From Poronia punctata (taxonomy: Eukaryota; Ascomycota; Sordariomycetes; Xylariales; Xylariaceae), in contig MU402014.1 of the NCBI GenBank assembly GCA_022579005.1, positions 1 to 10,911 on the forward strand: a stretch of 10,911 bases of DNA. Direction: 5' to 3'. Numbering within the stretch: the first letter of the stretch is position 1; the number at the start of each line of letters is the position of its first letter. The notes under the pieces were generated by a model. The model made no database searches, was not told the origin of the DNA, and saw nothing but the letters and a program-made list of their open reading frames with translations. The position numbers and the translations under genes were made by a program. Shown here in pieces: positions 1 to 8,482 of this stretch.

Positions 1-6
1 AAATAA

Positions 7-238
7 GCTTTGCTTATTTTTTTAATATTAAATTAATTATAGCTTAATTTGCTAATATATACTAAACGCTTTTCTACTTTAGTAGTAACTACTTAGTTAT
101 TTTTAAAGTAGACCTATTATCTATTATAAAAAATATTATAAGTTACTTTAGTATACTTTAATTACTATAAAAAATAATGTTTATTTTCACTGCTACTATT
201 ATATTTGCTATTTATAAACTGCTTTGCTTATTTTTTTA
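7..238 (+). repeat. 18-base direct repeat, two copies
   Basis: Positions 7-24 and 221-238 both read GCTTTGCTTATTTTTTTA and are 214 bases apart. The flanking bases differ on both sides. Copies this short in such AT-rich DNA may be chance, or the edges of a small duplication that has since diverged. No function is assigned. Confidence 0.4.
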
Positions 239-1740
239 TTATTTATTTAAAACCTCTTATTATAGCAATTTTAATTTAAAAAATGCCTTTAGTTAAGTAA
301 AGGCTTAATTAATCTTTTAAACTATAGTAAGCAATACTATTATATAGATTTATATATATTAAAAATTAAATAATTATACTAAAGCATTATAGCTTAAATT
401 TAAGCTATTTTATTTATACTTATAATTAGTTATGCAAAAGTATAACTACAAGTTTTTAAAAGCTTAATAGCGTTACTTTTATTATAATTAATACTATACT
501 ATATAAAGGACAGCCTAATAATGCTACTGGCTATATATAAGTTATTACTTTGCTTAAGCTTATAAAAATATATATTAAGCTGTTTAAAGCTATAAGCTTT
601 AAAAGGCCTGCTTTATATAAAAAACTTTAAAAAATAAAGCTTTTTATAATTTTTTATATAGCTATTATTAAAGTATATTAAAGCTATAAAAAATATAATA
701 AAGCTAATATTATAAAAGGCACTTATACTTAAGCATTATATATAAATATAATGTTAAGTAGCATAAACAATACTATATTATAAATAGCAAAAAATTTTGT
801 GCGTTATTATTATAAAATAAATAAATAGTAGCAAAAAAGATTTATATATAATAAAAATGCTTTTAATTTTACTTTATTAACTTTAAATAATTAGCAAACA
901 TATGCTTAAATATATATAAGCGTATATATTTACATTATACTAAACTATAAAAAAGTTAAGTTTTTTTATATTTAAACATAAAAGTAATAAAAACTAAAAT
1001 TAAGTTTTTTTAACTTTAAATATTATATATTAAAACTATTTAGTACTTATATACTAAAAAAGTATATATTTAATATAGTAATAGCTGTAGCAGTATATTT
1101 AACAATAGCAAGATTGCTATAATAAATAAAACAAGCATATAAGCAAAAGTATTTAAAGCTTTTATATTGTAGTTTTAAAAATTTTATTAATTTAGCAAAA
1201 TTTTTTAAAAATTTTAAAATAACTATAAGCTAATAAGTTAACTATTATATTTTTTTATTTAAGCAACTTAAGTTAAAGCTGACTTTTTAGTTAACTAATA
1301 TTTTACTAAAGGCAAAACGTATATTTTGCATATATAAAAACAATATAAAAAAACTGTTTTAGCTTATTAAGTTATTATTTTATAATAGCATATTTAATGT
1401 TATTATAGTTAATAATAACTAAGTAGACTTTACTATATTGTTTATAACAAAAAAATATATAAATTTATATATAGTAAAAAAAAAAAAAGCAATACGTTTT
1501 TAATTAAAACTATAAAAAATAAAAATTATATAAAATAAAAGTAATAAATAAGATTTATTATTAAATAATTTTATAAAAGCTTTTAAAATAAATATAGCTA
1601 ATAAGTTAAGTGCTAAAAACGCTTATAATTAAAATAACGCTAAATTATAAAGTTTTAATAATATTTTAGCTATATTAATATATATACTTAATAAAAAAAA
1701 TAAAAAAAATAAGCAGGACATATAAGCAAGAAAAAAGTAT
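178..1740 (+). pseudogene. Decayed long ORF, unrecognised (ghost A)
   Basis: In the frame starting at position 1 mod 3, stops are clearly rarer than in the other two + frames over about 1.5 kb. I count roughly one stop per 20 codons, against two to five in sampled lines of the other frames. Open runs include 178-276 (33 codons), 460-537, 541-627 (29 codons), 1423-1500 and 1552-1629. Stops cluster near 300-320, 960-1000 and 1500-1550. The translation looks protein-like, for example KGQPNNATGY near 505-536 and KRPALYKK near 601-624. Codons for W, D and E are nearly absent, as expected after G-to-A and C-to-T change. No ATG or domain can be assigned, and I do not recognise the family. It ends just before a palindrome arm at 1742. 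Inferred: the body of a transposon or other repeated gene, mutated by transitions with little or no indel. Confidence 0.5.
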
Positions 1741-1741
1741 T

Positions 1742-1758
1742 AAAAACTAAATATTTTT
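1742..1758 (+). repeat. Single arm of the dispersed palindrome
   Basis: AAAAACTAAATATTTTT matches the left arm of the palindrome family found elsewhere in the window. No right arm follows within 20 bases; the nearest inverted copy is at 1944-1959. It lies right at the point where ghost A stops being stop-poor. Confidence 0.5.
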
Positions 1759-1830
1759 ATAAGTAAGTATATAGCTATAAGTTAGTATATATACTAGTAG
1801 CCTAAGTATATTTATAGTTTAATTTTATTT

Positions 1831-1959
1831 AAAAACTAAATATTTATATATATGTTTTTTAAGCTATTGCAACTTTTTAACTAACTATTTTTACTATATT
1901 TTTTTTTTTAGACCTACATTAAAACTTTATTGTATAGCTATAAAAATATTTAGTTTTTT
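1831..1959. repeat. Possible MITE-like unit bounded by palindrome arms
   Basis: A left arm AAAAACTAAATATTT (1831-1845) and an inverted right arm AAATATTTAGTTTTTT (1944-1959) face each other across 98 bases. The outline is like a small non-autonomous transposon with terminal inverted repeats. No clear target-site duplication is visible at the edges. The interior has no recognisable gene; it holds an 11-base T run (1899-1909) followed by AGACCTAC, one of the less mutated spots. It could equally be a palindrome whose centre was expanded by later insertion. Confidence 0.35.
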
Positions 1960-2060
1960 ATTTTTATTTTTAAAAAAATAATATAGCGTTTTTTTAAACT
2001 AATAATGCAAGCAGGGCATTAGCAAACCTATAAAAAATAAAAAACGCATTATTAAATACT

Positions 2061-2197
2061 AAGCTAGCTAACGCGCTAAAAGCTAAGCTAGCTAACGCGC
2101 TAAAAGCTAAGCTAGCTAACGCGCTAAAAGCTAAGCTAGCTAATGCGCTAAAAGCTAAGCTAAAAAACACGCTAAAAGCTAAGCTAAATAAAAAGCT
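2061..2197 (+). repeat. 24-base tandem repeat, five copies plus a part copy
   Basis: Copies start at 2061, 2085, 2109, 2133 and 2157, with a partial copy at 2181-2197. Copies 1-3 are identical. Copy 4 has one C-to-T change (AACGCG to AATGCG, at 2144). Copy 5 is more diverged and includes a G-to-A change that turns CGCG into CACG. Each intact unit holds ACGCGC, making this the most CpG-dense stretch of the window. The unit length is a multiple of three; one + frame reads KLANALKA per unit and stays open from 2034 to 2210 (59 codons, stop at 2211), without an ATG. Another + frame of the unit has TAG and TAA. The near identity in otherwise wrecked DNA suggests that amplification came after most of the mutation. 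Confidence 0.9.
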
Positions 2198-2207
2198 TTT
2201 TTTTTTA

Positions 2208-2519
2208 AGTTAAAATATGCAAAAAGTAATTAAAAAGTACTAAATAAATTAGCTTAATTAGTATTTTAAATAAAACGCTATTTTTAAAGCAACAGCCTTG
2301 CTTTTTTATACTATAGTATTATAAAACATTATAATTATTAAAAATATAAAGCAGTTTATAAAAAACTTGCTAATTTATAATATATAAACTTTTTATATAA
2401 AAAAGTATACTTAAAAAGCTATTTTTATAACCTTTTTTATATATTTTGCCTACTAAAATAAGTTTTACTTTTTTATTAATATATATAATATATTTTTTTT
2501 TATAAAAGCTTATAAAAAA
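2208..2519 (-). pseudogene. Decayed ORF on the - strand, unrecognised (ghost B)
   Basis: Read on the - strand from 2519 down to 2208, one frame has only two stops in 104 codons (at 2370-2372 and 2319-2321). The other two - frames over about the same lines have 11 and 16 stops per 100 codons. Its longest open run is 49 codons (2519 to 2373). The translation is rich in K, I, Y, F and L with some unusual residues kept, such as LVGKIYKKGYK near the start and KKQGCCFKNS further on. No start codon or domain is recognised. It lies between the 24-base tandem array and the palindrome at 2514-2553, with its upstream end touching the palindrome. Inferred: the relic of a gene transcribed opposite to ghost A. 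Confidence 0.45.
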
Positions 2520-2553
2520 CTAAATATTTATAACTTTATATATTTAATTTTTT
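2514..2553. repeat. Dispersed palindrome, copy 1
   Basis: The left arm AAAAAACTAAATATTT (2514-2529) is followed after 8 bases by an imperfect right arm (2538-2553) that reads ATATATTTAATTTTTT. Compared with the consensus right arm it has AG changed to AA, a RIP-type transition, and one A-to-T change. It lies at the 5' edge of ghost B. Confidence 0.7.
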
Positions 2554-2559
2554 ATTTAC

Positions 2560-3086
2560 TTTTTTACCTACTTTATTAATTATTTTATAGTATTAAATAT
2601 GCTTTATAATTATTACTTTTTTTGCTTATAATTAGCTTAAAAAAAAACTTAAACTTTGCTACTTTTATAAAAATTGTATATATAATAAAAAAGATTGTTA
2701 CTATTGCTAACTTAACTTTATAAACAATAATTAATAAACTAAAAACTTAACTTAAAAATAATAAATTACTAAGCAATATTATATATTTAAATATAATAGC
2801 TACTTTATATATTTTTTAATATAAAATGCTTATAATAAAAAGCTAAAAAAAAAAAAAAAAAAACTTAAATTTAACTAATACTTACTTATTAAGCATTAAA
2901 ACACTTATAGTAATATAAAAACTTATTAATATTTTTTTTATATATTTTAAAATATATAAAAACAATACTTATTATATATTTTAAAGTATAGCTAGTAAAA
3001 ATTAAGCTAAAGCTATTAGCTTTATTAAGTTTTAATAGTATTATAAAATATTATAGTTTAATAGCAACTATAGTAATTAAAAATAG
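2560..3086. other. No gene seen; includes a 19-base poly-A
   Basis: No frame on either strand is consistently stop-poor here. A run of 19 A lies at 2845-2863. It could be the poly-A tail remnant of a retroposed element, but no target duplication or retroelement body can be shown next to it, and slippage is just as likely. Confidence 0.5.
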
Positions 3087-3347
3087 TTAGCTTTATACTT
3101 AAAAGCTTTTATAATATTTTTTATTAAAAATATAAGCTTATTTAATATAAACAAGTTTATACTAATAAAATTTAAAGCAATAAAAATAAAAAGCAAAACT
3201 TTAAATAATTTTATTAGTAATATTATTAATATAATTAAAATAATAAACACTAACTTTTTTTAGTATACTTTTTATATTAAAATAATAATATATAAGCTTT
3301 TTAATATTAATAAAAAAATTATTAATATAACTAATTATAAAAAAAAA
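3087..3347 (+). pseudogene. Decayed ORF, unrecognised (ghost C)
   Basis: The + frame at 0 mod 3 has a single stop (TAG at 3261) in 87 codons, with open runs of 58 codons (3087-3260) and 28 codons (3264-3347). The other + frames in the same lines carry three to six stops per 20 codons. Residues are almost all I, N, K, F, Y, L, S and T, consistent with coding sequence after C-to-T and G-to-A saturation. The opposite strand of the same triplets also has few stops, so orientation is probable, not certain. No start codon, domain or family is recognised. The next ghost frame begins about 130 bases downstream. Confidence 0.45.
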
Positions 3348-3478
3348 TAAAGCTAAAGTTTATAAAAAACTTATTTAAATAAATACTTATAATTATAACG
3401 CTTTATAAAAGCATTAATATACTATTTTATATAAGCAAAGCTAACTTATAATTTATTTATAATTAAATTAAAATATAA

Positions 3479-3900
3479 GTTAAATATTTTAAGCATAGTT
3501 ATACTTTATTACTTTTAAAAAAAATTAGTAGTACTATAATAGTTAATATAGTTATTTATTTAAAAAACGTTATTTTAATTTTTACTTTAAATAAAATATT
3601 TTTAAAACCTAGTTTAAAAAGTAAAAATGCTAACTTTAGTAATTTAAAAATAAAAAACTAAGTAATAATATATAAAAATCTTTTTATAATAAAAAGTAAA
3701 GTAAAATAAAAAGTAAAAAATAAAAAAAAAAATATAACTTTATTACTTAGTAAACTAGTAGCAGCTTAACTAAGCAATACTTAACTTTAAAAAAAGCTGC
3801 TAAGCAATTTAAACTTTTATAAAATAATATAAAAACTAGCTTTTAAACTAAAGCAACTTACTACTTTTACTAAATTATTAGTATATTTTATTACTTTACT
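3479..3900 (+). pseudogene. Decayed ORF, unrecognised (ghost D)
   Basis: This stretch contains the longest stop-free run I found: 60 codons in the + frame at 2 mod 3 (3479-3658). The same frame continues to about 3900 with six further stops (from 3659 to about 3830) in 80 codons. The other + frames carry two to six stops per 20 codons. The second half is K-, S- and N-rich (for example LKPSLKSKNANFSNL at 3602-3646), which may have been E- and D-rich before GA-to-AA change. There is no ATG in the 60-codon run. The frame ends exactly at the palindrome starting at 3901. No domain is recognised. Confidence 0.5.
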
Positions 3901-3938
3901 AAAAACTAAATATTTATATTTTTTAAATATTTAGTTTT
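3901..3938. repeat. Dispersed palindrome, copy 2
   Basis: The left arm AAAAACTAAATATTT (3901-3915) and right arm AAATATTTAGTTTT (3925-3938) are perfectly complementary over 14 bases, with a 9-base AT loop. It separates ghost D from ghost E, which use different frames. Confidence 0.8.
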
Positions 3939-4128
3939 ATATATATATATTTTTTTAGCTTTATATTAACTTTTTTTATATAAACTAAATATTATATTTA
4001 TTTTAAGCAAGATTACTATTTTTTTTAAATTTACTTTTATTATAAATAAATATAAAATAAATAAAATAGTTATATATAGTAGTATTGTTATATACTTTTA
4101 TACTATAATATATAAAAATATACTTTTT

Positions 4129-4143
4129 AAAAACTAAATATTT
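4129..4143 (+). repeat. Single arm of the dispersed palindrome
   Basis: AAAAACTAAATATTT is identical to the left arm of copy 2. No inverted partner is visible downstream. It creates the TAA at 4135 in the ghost E frame. Confidence 0.45.
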
Positions 4144-4183
4144 AAGCTAATACTTATTTTTACTTTATTTTTTATTATTATAT

Positions 4184-4312
4184 AAACTTTTAACGCTTTA
4201 TATATATTTTTTTTTAATATATTAAACATATATTTAGTATATAAAAATAATTAAACTAAACTAAAAAGTATTAAAAAAATAAAAGTACTTAATAAAAAAG
4301 CGTTAAAAGTTT
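4184..4312. repeat. 16-base inverted repeat with a 97-base spacer
   Basis: AAACTTTTAACGCTTT at 4184-4199 is the exact reverse complement of AAAGCGTTAAAAGTTT at 4297-4312. The arms include a CpG, unusual here. Similar AACGCTTT / AAAGCGTT words recur across the window (for example near 64, 3397, 7710, 8330 and 10160), so this may be one of many survivors of a favoured context, not a designed stem. Confidence 0.6.
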
Positions 4313-4636
4313 TAATAAGCAGCTTAAAATTTAATAATTTAATAATAAATATTACTTTATACTAACTTAAAAAACTTTTTATAACTTATATTTAATAAAT
4401 ATTTACTTTTATACTATACTTAAATATATTAATACTTTTTAAATTAATAAAGTTATAATTATATTTTTTTTACTACTTTTTATAATAAACATAGTTTAAA
4501 AACTACTAAAGTATATAAATAGCTTACTATAAAAAAATAAAATATTTATAGCTTTTTTAACTTTAATAACTATATATAAGCTTAAAACTTAAAGCTATTT
4601 ATATTATTTAAGTTTATTATAATAAATTTTAAATAA

Positions 4637-4981
4637 AAATTTAGTTTGCTTATAATTAATAAAGCTTATACTTATAAAAACTTATTAAGTATAATATATA
4701 AACTTATTTATATAATTTATAAAAACGCTACTTTATTAAGCTTTGCTACGCTTTTAATAAACTATTTTTAAAATATGCTTAGTTATTTAAAAATTAAGTT
4801 TATAAACTTGCTAAACTTATTTTTTTTTTTAAAAAACTTTAATAGCTTTTATTTATATTAAAAAACGCTTTTTTTTAATTTATTTATACGTTTTAGCTAT
4901 TTACTTTATTTTAATATAGCTGAAATAAAATAAAACCTTAACTTAATTAGCAAGCTATTGCTTATTAACTTTAATAACTTA
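4637..4981 (+). pseudogene. Decayed ORF, unrecognised (ghost F)
   Basis: The + frame at 2 mod 3 has three stops (4769, 4859, 4931) in 115 codons, with open runs of 44 (4637-4768), 29 (4772-4858) and 23 codons (4862-4930). The frame at 1 mod 3 has up to six stops per 20 codons in the same lines. An in-frame ATG is present at 4775, but there is no reason to call it a start. The translation is rich in L, F, N, I and K. No domain is recognised. The stop-poor frame then switches to 1 mod 3 near 5041, which may mark an indel, an intron or a separate gene. Confidence 0.4.
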
Positions 4982-5577
4982 TAAATTATGCTTAGTATAA
5001 AGGTTTTTATTAAAGCTTATAATAATAACTACTTTTAGTAAACTTTATTACTTACTTTTTTTTTATATATAGCAAAGCAATATTAATAGTTTTTTAACTT
5101 TTATAAATAAATAATTAGCTAGATTTATTAATAAGTTTTTTTTATTATAATATAAATACTAAAGTAATAATTTTAATAAATAAAAAAGTTATACTTAAAA
5201 ATAATATACTTAAGGCCTAGTTTATAACTATTTATTTTTTATTAAATTAAAAAAGTTAGCGTAAGTATATATTTTAATTTAATAACTATATAAATAAGTT
5301 GTTTACTATATTTTTAACTAAATTAATATTTAATATTATTAAGATTTAGTAAAATAAAATATATATTAATTAATACAAATATAATAAATATAAAAAACTT
5401 TTAACTTTTAACTTTAATATTTAATATAAACTAAATATTATTATATTAAACCTAAACAACGTTAAAATCTTTTATTTAAATAATAACTTTAAAAAAAATT
5501 TAAAAATAAATAGTAGCAAAGTAATAATATATTTAGTTAGCTAAAATAAAACCAATATAAAAAATTATAATAATTTA

Positions 5578-5625
5578 AATAGTAAGCTAAATAATAAGCT
5601 AAATAGTAAACTAAATAATAATTAG
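5578..5625 (+). repeat. 12-base tandem repeat inside ghost G
   Basis: Units at 5578-5589 (AATAGTAAGCTA), 5590-5601 (AATAATAAGCTA) and 5602-5613 (AATAGTAAACTA), with a degenerate fourth at 5614-5625. The differences between units are all A/G transitions, as RIP would give. Twelve is a multiple of three and the repeat keeps the ghost G frame. Confidence 0.8.
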
Positions 5626-5995
5626 CTTTTTTTAATAAAGTTAAAAACTAAAAAACTTGTTAATAAAAATAGCAACTTTAAGCTAGTTATTTTTATTATA
5701 AAAAAAGCTATTATAATAAAAGTAAATAAAGTTTAAAAACTAATTATAAAAATAAAAAATAATAAAGCATAATTTATTTTTTATACTACTAATATAAATA
5801 ACTAAGCAGTATTACTTATTAACTAAATTAGCTAGTTTTAGTTTATTATTAAGCATAGCTTACTACTTATATATTTTATAATATAAGTGCTTAACTATAT
5901 TAATAAGCTACGTAACTTTAAACATTTTTATTTTTTTAACTATATAGTTATTATAATAAAGTTATTTTAAACATAATAGTAAGTATATTTATTAA

Positions 5996-6011
5996 TTTTT
6001 TTTTTTTTTTT
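5996..6011 (+). repeat. 16-base poly-T tract
   Basis: A run of 16 T ahead of palindrome copy 3. Read on the - strand it is a poly-A, so it might be the tail of a retroposed sequence, but nothing else supports this. Confidence 0.7.
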
Positions 6012-6067
6012 AAGCATAGTTTTACTTAACTTAAACTTAATATTATTAATAATAATATTTGCTTTAT

Positions 6068-6106
6068 AAAAAATTAAATATTTATAGCTAAAATATTTAG
6101 TTTTTT
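6068..6106. repeat. Dispersed palindrome, copy 3
   Basis: The left arm AAAAAATTAAATATTT (6068-6083) and right arm AAATATTTAGTTTTTT (6091-6106) enclose a 7-base loop ATAGCTA. The left arm differs from the consensus by one C-to-T change, so one base pair of the stem is lost (a G·U-type mismatch). It lies between ghosts G and H. Confidence 0.8.
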
Positions 6107-6118
6107 ATTACCTTTAGC

Positions 6119-6136
6119 TTTTTTTTTTTTTTTTTT
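6119..6136 (+). repeat. 18-base poly-T tract
   Basis: A run of 18 T just after palindrome copy 3 and before ghost H. It is the longest poly-T in the window. Confidence 0.7.
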
Positions 6137-6156
6137 ATAATTGCTTTATTTGCTAA

Positions 6157-7440
6157 TATTTATATAAAAAGATTTATATTTTACTTTATTTTTTTAATAT
6201 AAAAGTTAGCACTATTACTTTTTATTATTTAAATAAAAAGCGTTTTAAAGTTATTAAAAATTTTAATAATCTTATTAATAATATATAAGTTTTAGTTTAT
6301 AATACTTATATAGCTAAAGCAAGTATTAATTTTTATAATTATTATTATTATAAATTTATTATTGCTTTAAAATAAAATATAAATATATTAAACTAAGTTT
6401 TAAGTTATTTAGTTTATATTAGTTAAAAGCGCTTTATTAAATAAAAAATATTTATAGTTATAAAAACTATATATAAGCATTATAAAGTAATTATATAAGC
6501 TAAGTTTTTTTAATAGCTAGCTATTAAAAATATTATTAACTTAAATATTAATAGTGCGCTAAAAATTATTATTTATTATAAGTTAATTTACTTTTTTTAT
6601 AACTAACTTTATAGCTAGTTTTTTTTTAAAATTATAAATTATGCTAATAATAGCATTTTTTTTAAGTTTTTTAGCTAAGTTAGCAAAAAAATATTAAAAA
6701 TTGCTTACTTTATACTAGTATATTTTAAAAATGCTAATAAACTTTATAAGTATATTAATATAAACTATATTGCTTATATTACTATATAAGCTAAAATAAA
6801 AAAGCTTAACTTTAATTTTAATATTATAACGCTTATAAAAATATAAAAATATAGTAATTTAAAGCACTTTAAAATTAAAGCTATTAAAAATAACTTGCTA
6901 GCTAAAGTATACTTTGCTTTTAGTATTACTATAAAAAATAATAATAATATTTTTACTTATAAAAACAAATATAATTGCGCTATAAAATAAAAGAAAAAGT
7001 TTAAAAAGCAGCTATTTAAAAAAAAAGTAGCAAAAATAAAAAAGCAAAAAACTTAAAAAAAATAGTTAAAATTAGCATAAGCTAAAAAAACTAAATAATT
7101 TATTAGTTTAGTAAAAAAATAAAAGCGTAGTTTGCTAACTACTTTATAATTTATTTTTTAAAAAAAGCTAAAAGTTAGCAAGTAAATAAATAGTAATTAT
7201 TTAAATTTAAAAGCAATTTTTAAAAAGCAATATTAAATTACTAACGTATTTATATAAATATTATTTTATAGTTTTAAGTTTAGTAAAATGTTTATTACTA
7301 TAGCTATTTTTTTATAGTTTAATTAACTATTATTTATACTTTAACTATATAAAATATATATATTATATTTATATTTACGTATTATTATTAGTTTATATTA
7401 TAGCTTAATATTTTTTTTAATTATTTTTAGTAGCTGTTTA
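6157..7440 (+). pseudogene. Decayed long ORF with a Lys-rich tail, unrecognised (ghost H)
   Basis: This is the best-preserved hidden frame. The + frame at 1 mod 3 has 13 stops in 277 codons from 6157 to 6987, about 5%, against about 12% or more elsewhere. Sampled lines show one or two stops per 20 codons in the frame at 2 mod 3 and six or seven in the frame at 0 mod 3. Open runs are 43 codons (6157-6285), 28 (6289-6372), 36 (6679-6786) and 47 (6847-6987). The segment from about 6991 to 7120 is very Lys-rich with several stops; before G-to-A change it may have been a charged E/K/Q tail or coiled coil. A further open stretch reaches palindrome copy 4 at about 7446. A Y-A-N-N tetrapeptide at 6640-6651 could be an altered YADD, but its surroundings do not fit a reverse transcriptase I know. 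Product unknown. Confidence 0.55.
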
Positions 7441-7445
7441 AATAT

Positions 7446-7491
7446 TATAAAAAACTAAATATTTATTGCTTAAAATATTTAGTTTTTTATA
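7446..7491. repeat. Dispersed palindrome, copy 4 (best copy)
   Basis: The left arm TATAAAAAACTAAATATTT (7446-7464) and right arm AAATATTTAGTTTTTTATA (7473-7491) pair perfectly over 19 bases around an 8-base loop ATTGCTTA. The first mismatch lies just outside (7445/7492). It is the least mutated member and defines the consensus. It separates ghost H from ghost I. Confidence 0.9.
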
Positions 7492-7500
7492 GCTTTATAG

Positions 7501-7689
7501 TTTTATACTTTTTTTACATATTTATTAAAAAGTAAAAAACTATATTATTATATTATAAACTTAAAAAATAATATGTTTTATATTTACTTTATACTTACTA
7601 GCTTATTTATTTGCCTTTTTTAATATATATATTACTTTTTTATTTATTTCTTTATACTTATTAATATAATACTATATAATTATAATTAT
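7501..7689 (+). pseudogene. Short decayed ORF, unrecognised (ghost I)
   Basis: The + frame at 1 mod 3 has one stop (7621) in 63 codons, with runs of 40 (7501-7620) and 22 codons (7624-7689). An in-frame ATG lies at 7573. The predicted residues are mostly Y, I, F, L and K, and the part after the ATG would be strongly hydrophobic. It begins right after palindrome copy 4. It is too short and biased to name. Confidence 0.3.
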
Positions 7690-7918
7690 TAATTTTAAAT
7701 ATTATACTAACGCTTTTAAAAACTTATGTTTTTAAGTACTTATAATCTTTTTATTATATTTAATAAACTTTTAATACTAATACTTTTATAAAAACTATTA
7801 TATTATTACTTTATATTTTAACTATATTTACTACTATATTTTTAATATAAATAATAGCTTATTTTTTAGCTATAAGCATTTTTTATAATAATAATAAAAG
7901 CTATTGTTTATTCTTTTA

Positions 7919-8161
7919 TATACTACTAACTATATTACTATTTTTAGTTATAAATACTATATACTTTACAATATTTAGTTTACTAGCAATTAAGTAGTAA
8001 AAAGCAAAATAATAGTAATAGTAAAAATTAAAGCAAGTATAAGGTTTTTTTATTTATTTATAATTAACTATATATATATTAGTTAGTAAGTACTTAAAAA
8101 AATAATTAATATATATACTTATATTTAATATAAATATTAAAACGTTTGCTATTAAAAAACA
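7919..8161 (-). pseudogene. Decayed ORF on the - strand, unrecognised (ghost J)
   Basis: Reading the - strand from 8161 to 7919, one frame has a single stop (8054-8056) in 81 codons, with runs of 35 and 45 codons. The other - frames in these lines have up to six stops per 20 codons. The residues are Y, F, I, N, K and A with occasional C and P (for example KKPYTCFNFYYYYYF, 8051 down to 8007). Stops rise below 7919. No start codon or family is recognised. Confidence 0.4.
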
Positions 8162-8482
8162 TTATTACTTTATATATTATGTTTTTTAAGCAAGTAATAA
8201 GTATACTATATTAAAATTAAATATTATATAAGTAGTTTTAGTTTATATAGTGCTTATTATTATAAAAGTTTTTAAGTTAATTAAAAAATAAATATTAAAA
8301 CAAAATATAAAAAAATGCTTTTTTAATAAAAGCGTTACTATAGTATATAAAAAATATATAAACTATGCTTAATTTAAATAAGCTGCTTATTTAATGCTTA
8401 ATATAGTTTAATAAATATTATAACAATAAAAATATTATTATAAACTAATATAACATATACTAATATAACTTATAGCAAATAA
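8162..8482. other. No gene seen; one small imperfect hairpin
   Basis: No frame is clearly stop-poor. ATGCTTTTTTAATAAAAGCG (8316-8335) can fold into a short stem, ATGCTTTT against AAAAGCGT, with one mismatch. It is unrelated to the dispersed palindrome. Nothing else stands out. Confidence 0.4.

Larger units (their letters stand above)
3970..4392 (+). pseudogene. Decayed ORF, unrecognised (ghost E)
   Basis: The + frame at 1 mod 3 has four stops (4135, 4183, 4252, 4363) in 141 codons. Open runs are 55 codons (3970-4134) and 36 codons (4255-4362). The other frames have many more; for example, the frame at 0 mod 3 has six in the line at 4021. A lone palindrome arm (4129-4143) supplies the first stop. 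A 16-base inverted repeat lies inside. No motif or family is recognised. It follows directly after palindrome copy 2. Confidence 0.45.
5041..6060 (+). pseudogene. Decayed ORF with a once-acidic stretch, unrecognised (ghost G)
   Basis: The + frame at 1 mod 3 is stop-poor, most clearly at 5374-5769: four stops (5422, 5542, 5623, 5734) in 132 codons, with runs of 39 (5425-5541), 26 (5545-5622) and 36 codons (5626-5733). In the line at 5461 the other two + frames have three and six stops. The middle part is dense in N and K around an in-frame 12-base tandem repeat reading NSKL / NNKL. With GA-to-AA change reversed in thought, this would be an acidic D/E-rich low-complexity segment. Stops rise at 5800-5845 and near 5970. 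The end runs into a 16-base poly-T (5996-6011) and then palindrome copy 3. I do not recognise the protein; a transposon-encoded protein is the default guess. Confidence 0.5.

Noticed and set aside
2845..2863. 19-base poly-A as a retrotransposon tail
   Set aside because: No target-site duplication and no stop-poor frame directly upstream; homopolymers of 11-19 A or T occur several times in this DNA.
4772..4858. Short ORF beginning with an in-frame ATG (4775)
   Set aside because: Fewer than 30 codons, no ribosome-binding or promoter context, and bounded by stops within a longer decayed frame; it is a fragment of ghost F, not a gene.
5425..5440. Further palindrome arm (TATAAACTAAATATTA; similar at 3980-3994)
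   Set aside because: Only the central AAACTAAATATT matches, there is no partner arm, and both lie inside ghost frames as ordinary codons; too weak to count as family members.
7083..7111. Small palindrome around AAACTAAATAATTTATTAGTTT
   Set aside because: It resembles the family only by AT-rich chance: the arms differ from the consensus and it lies within the Lys-rich tail of ghost H.
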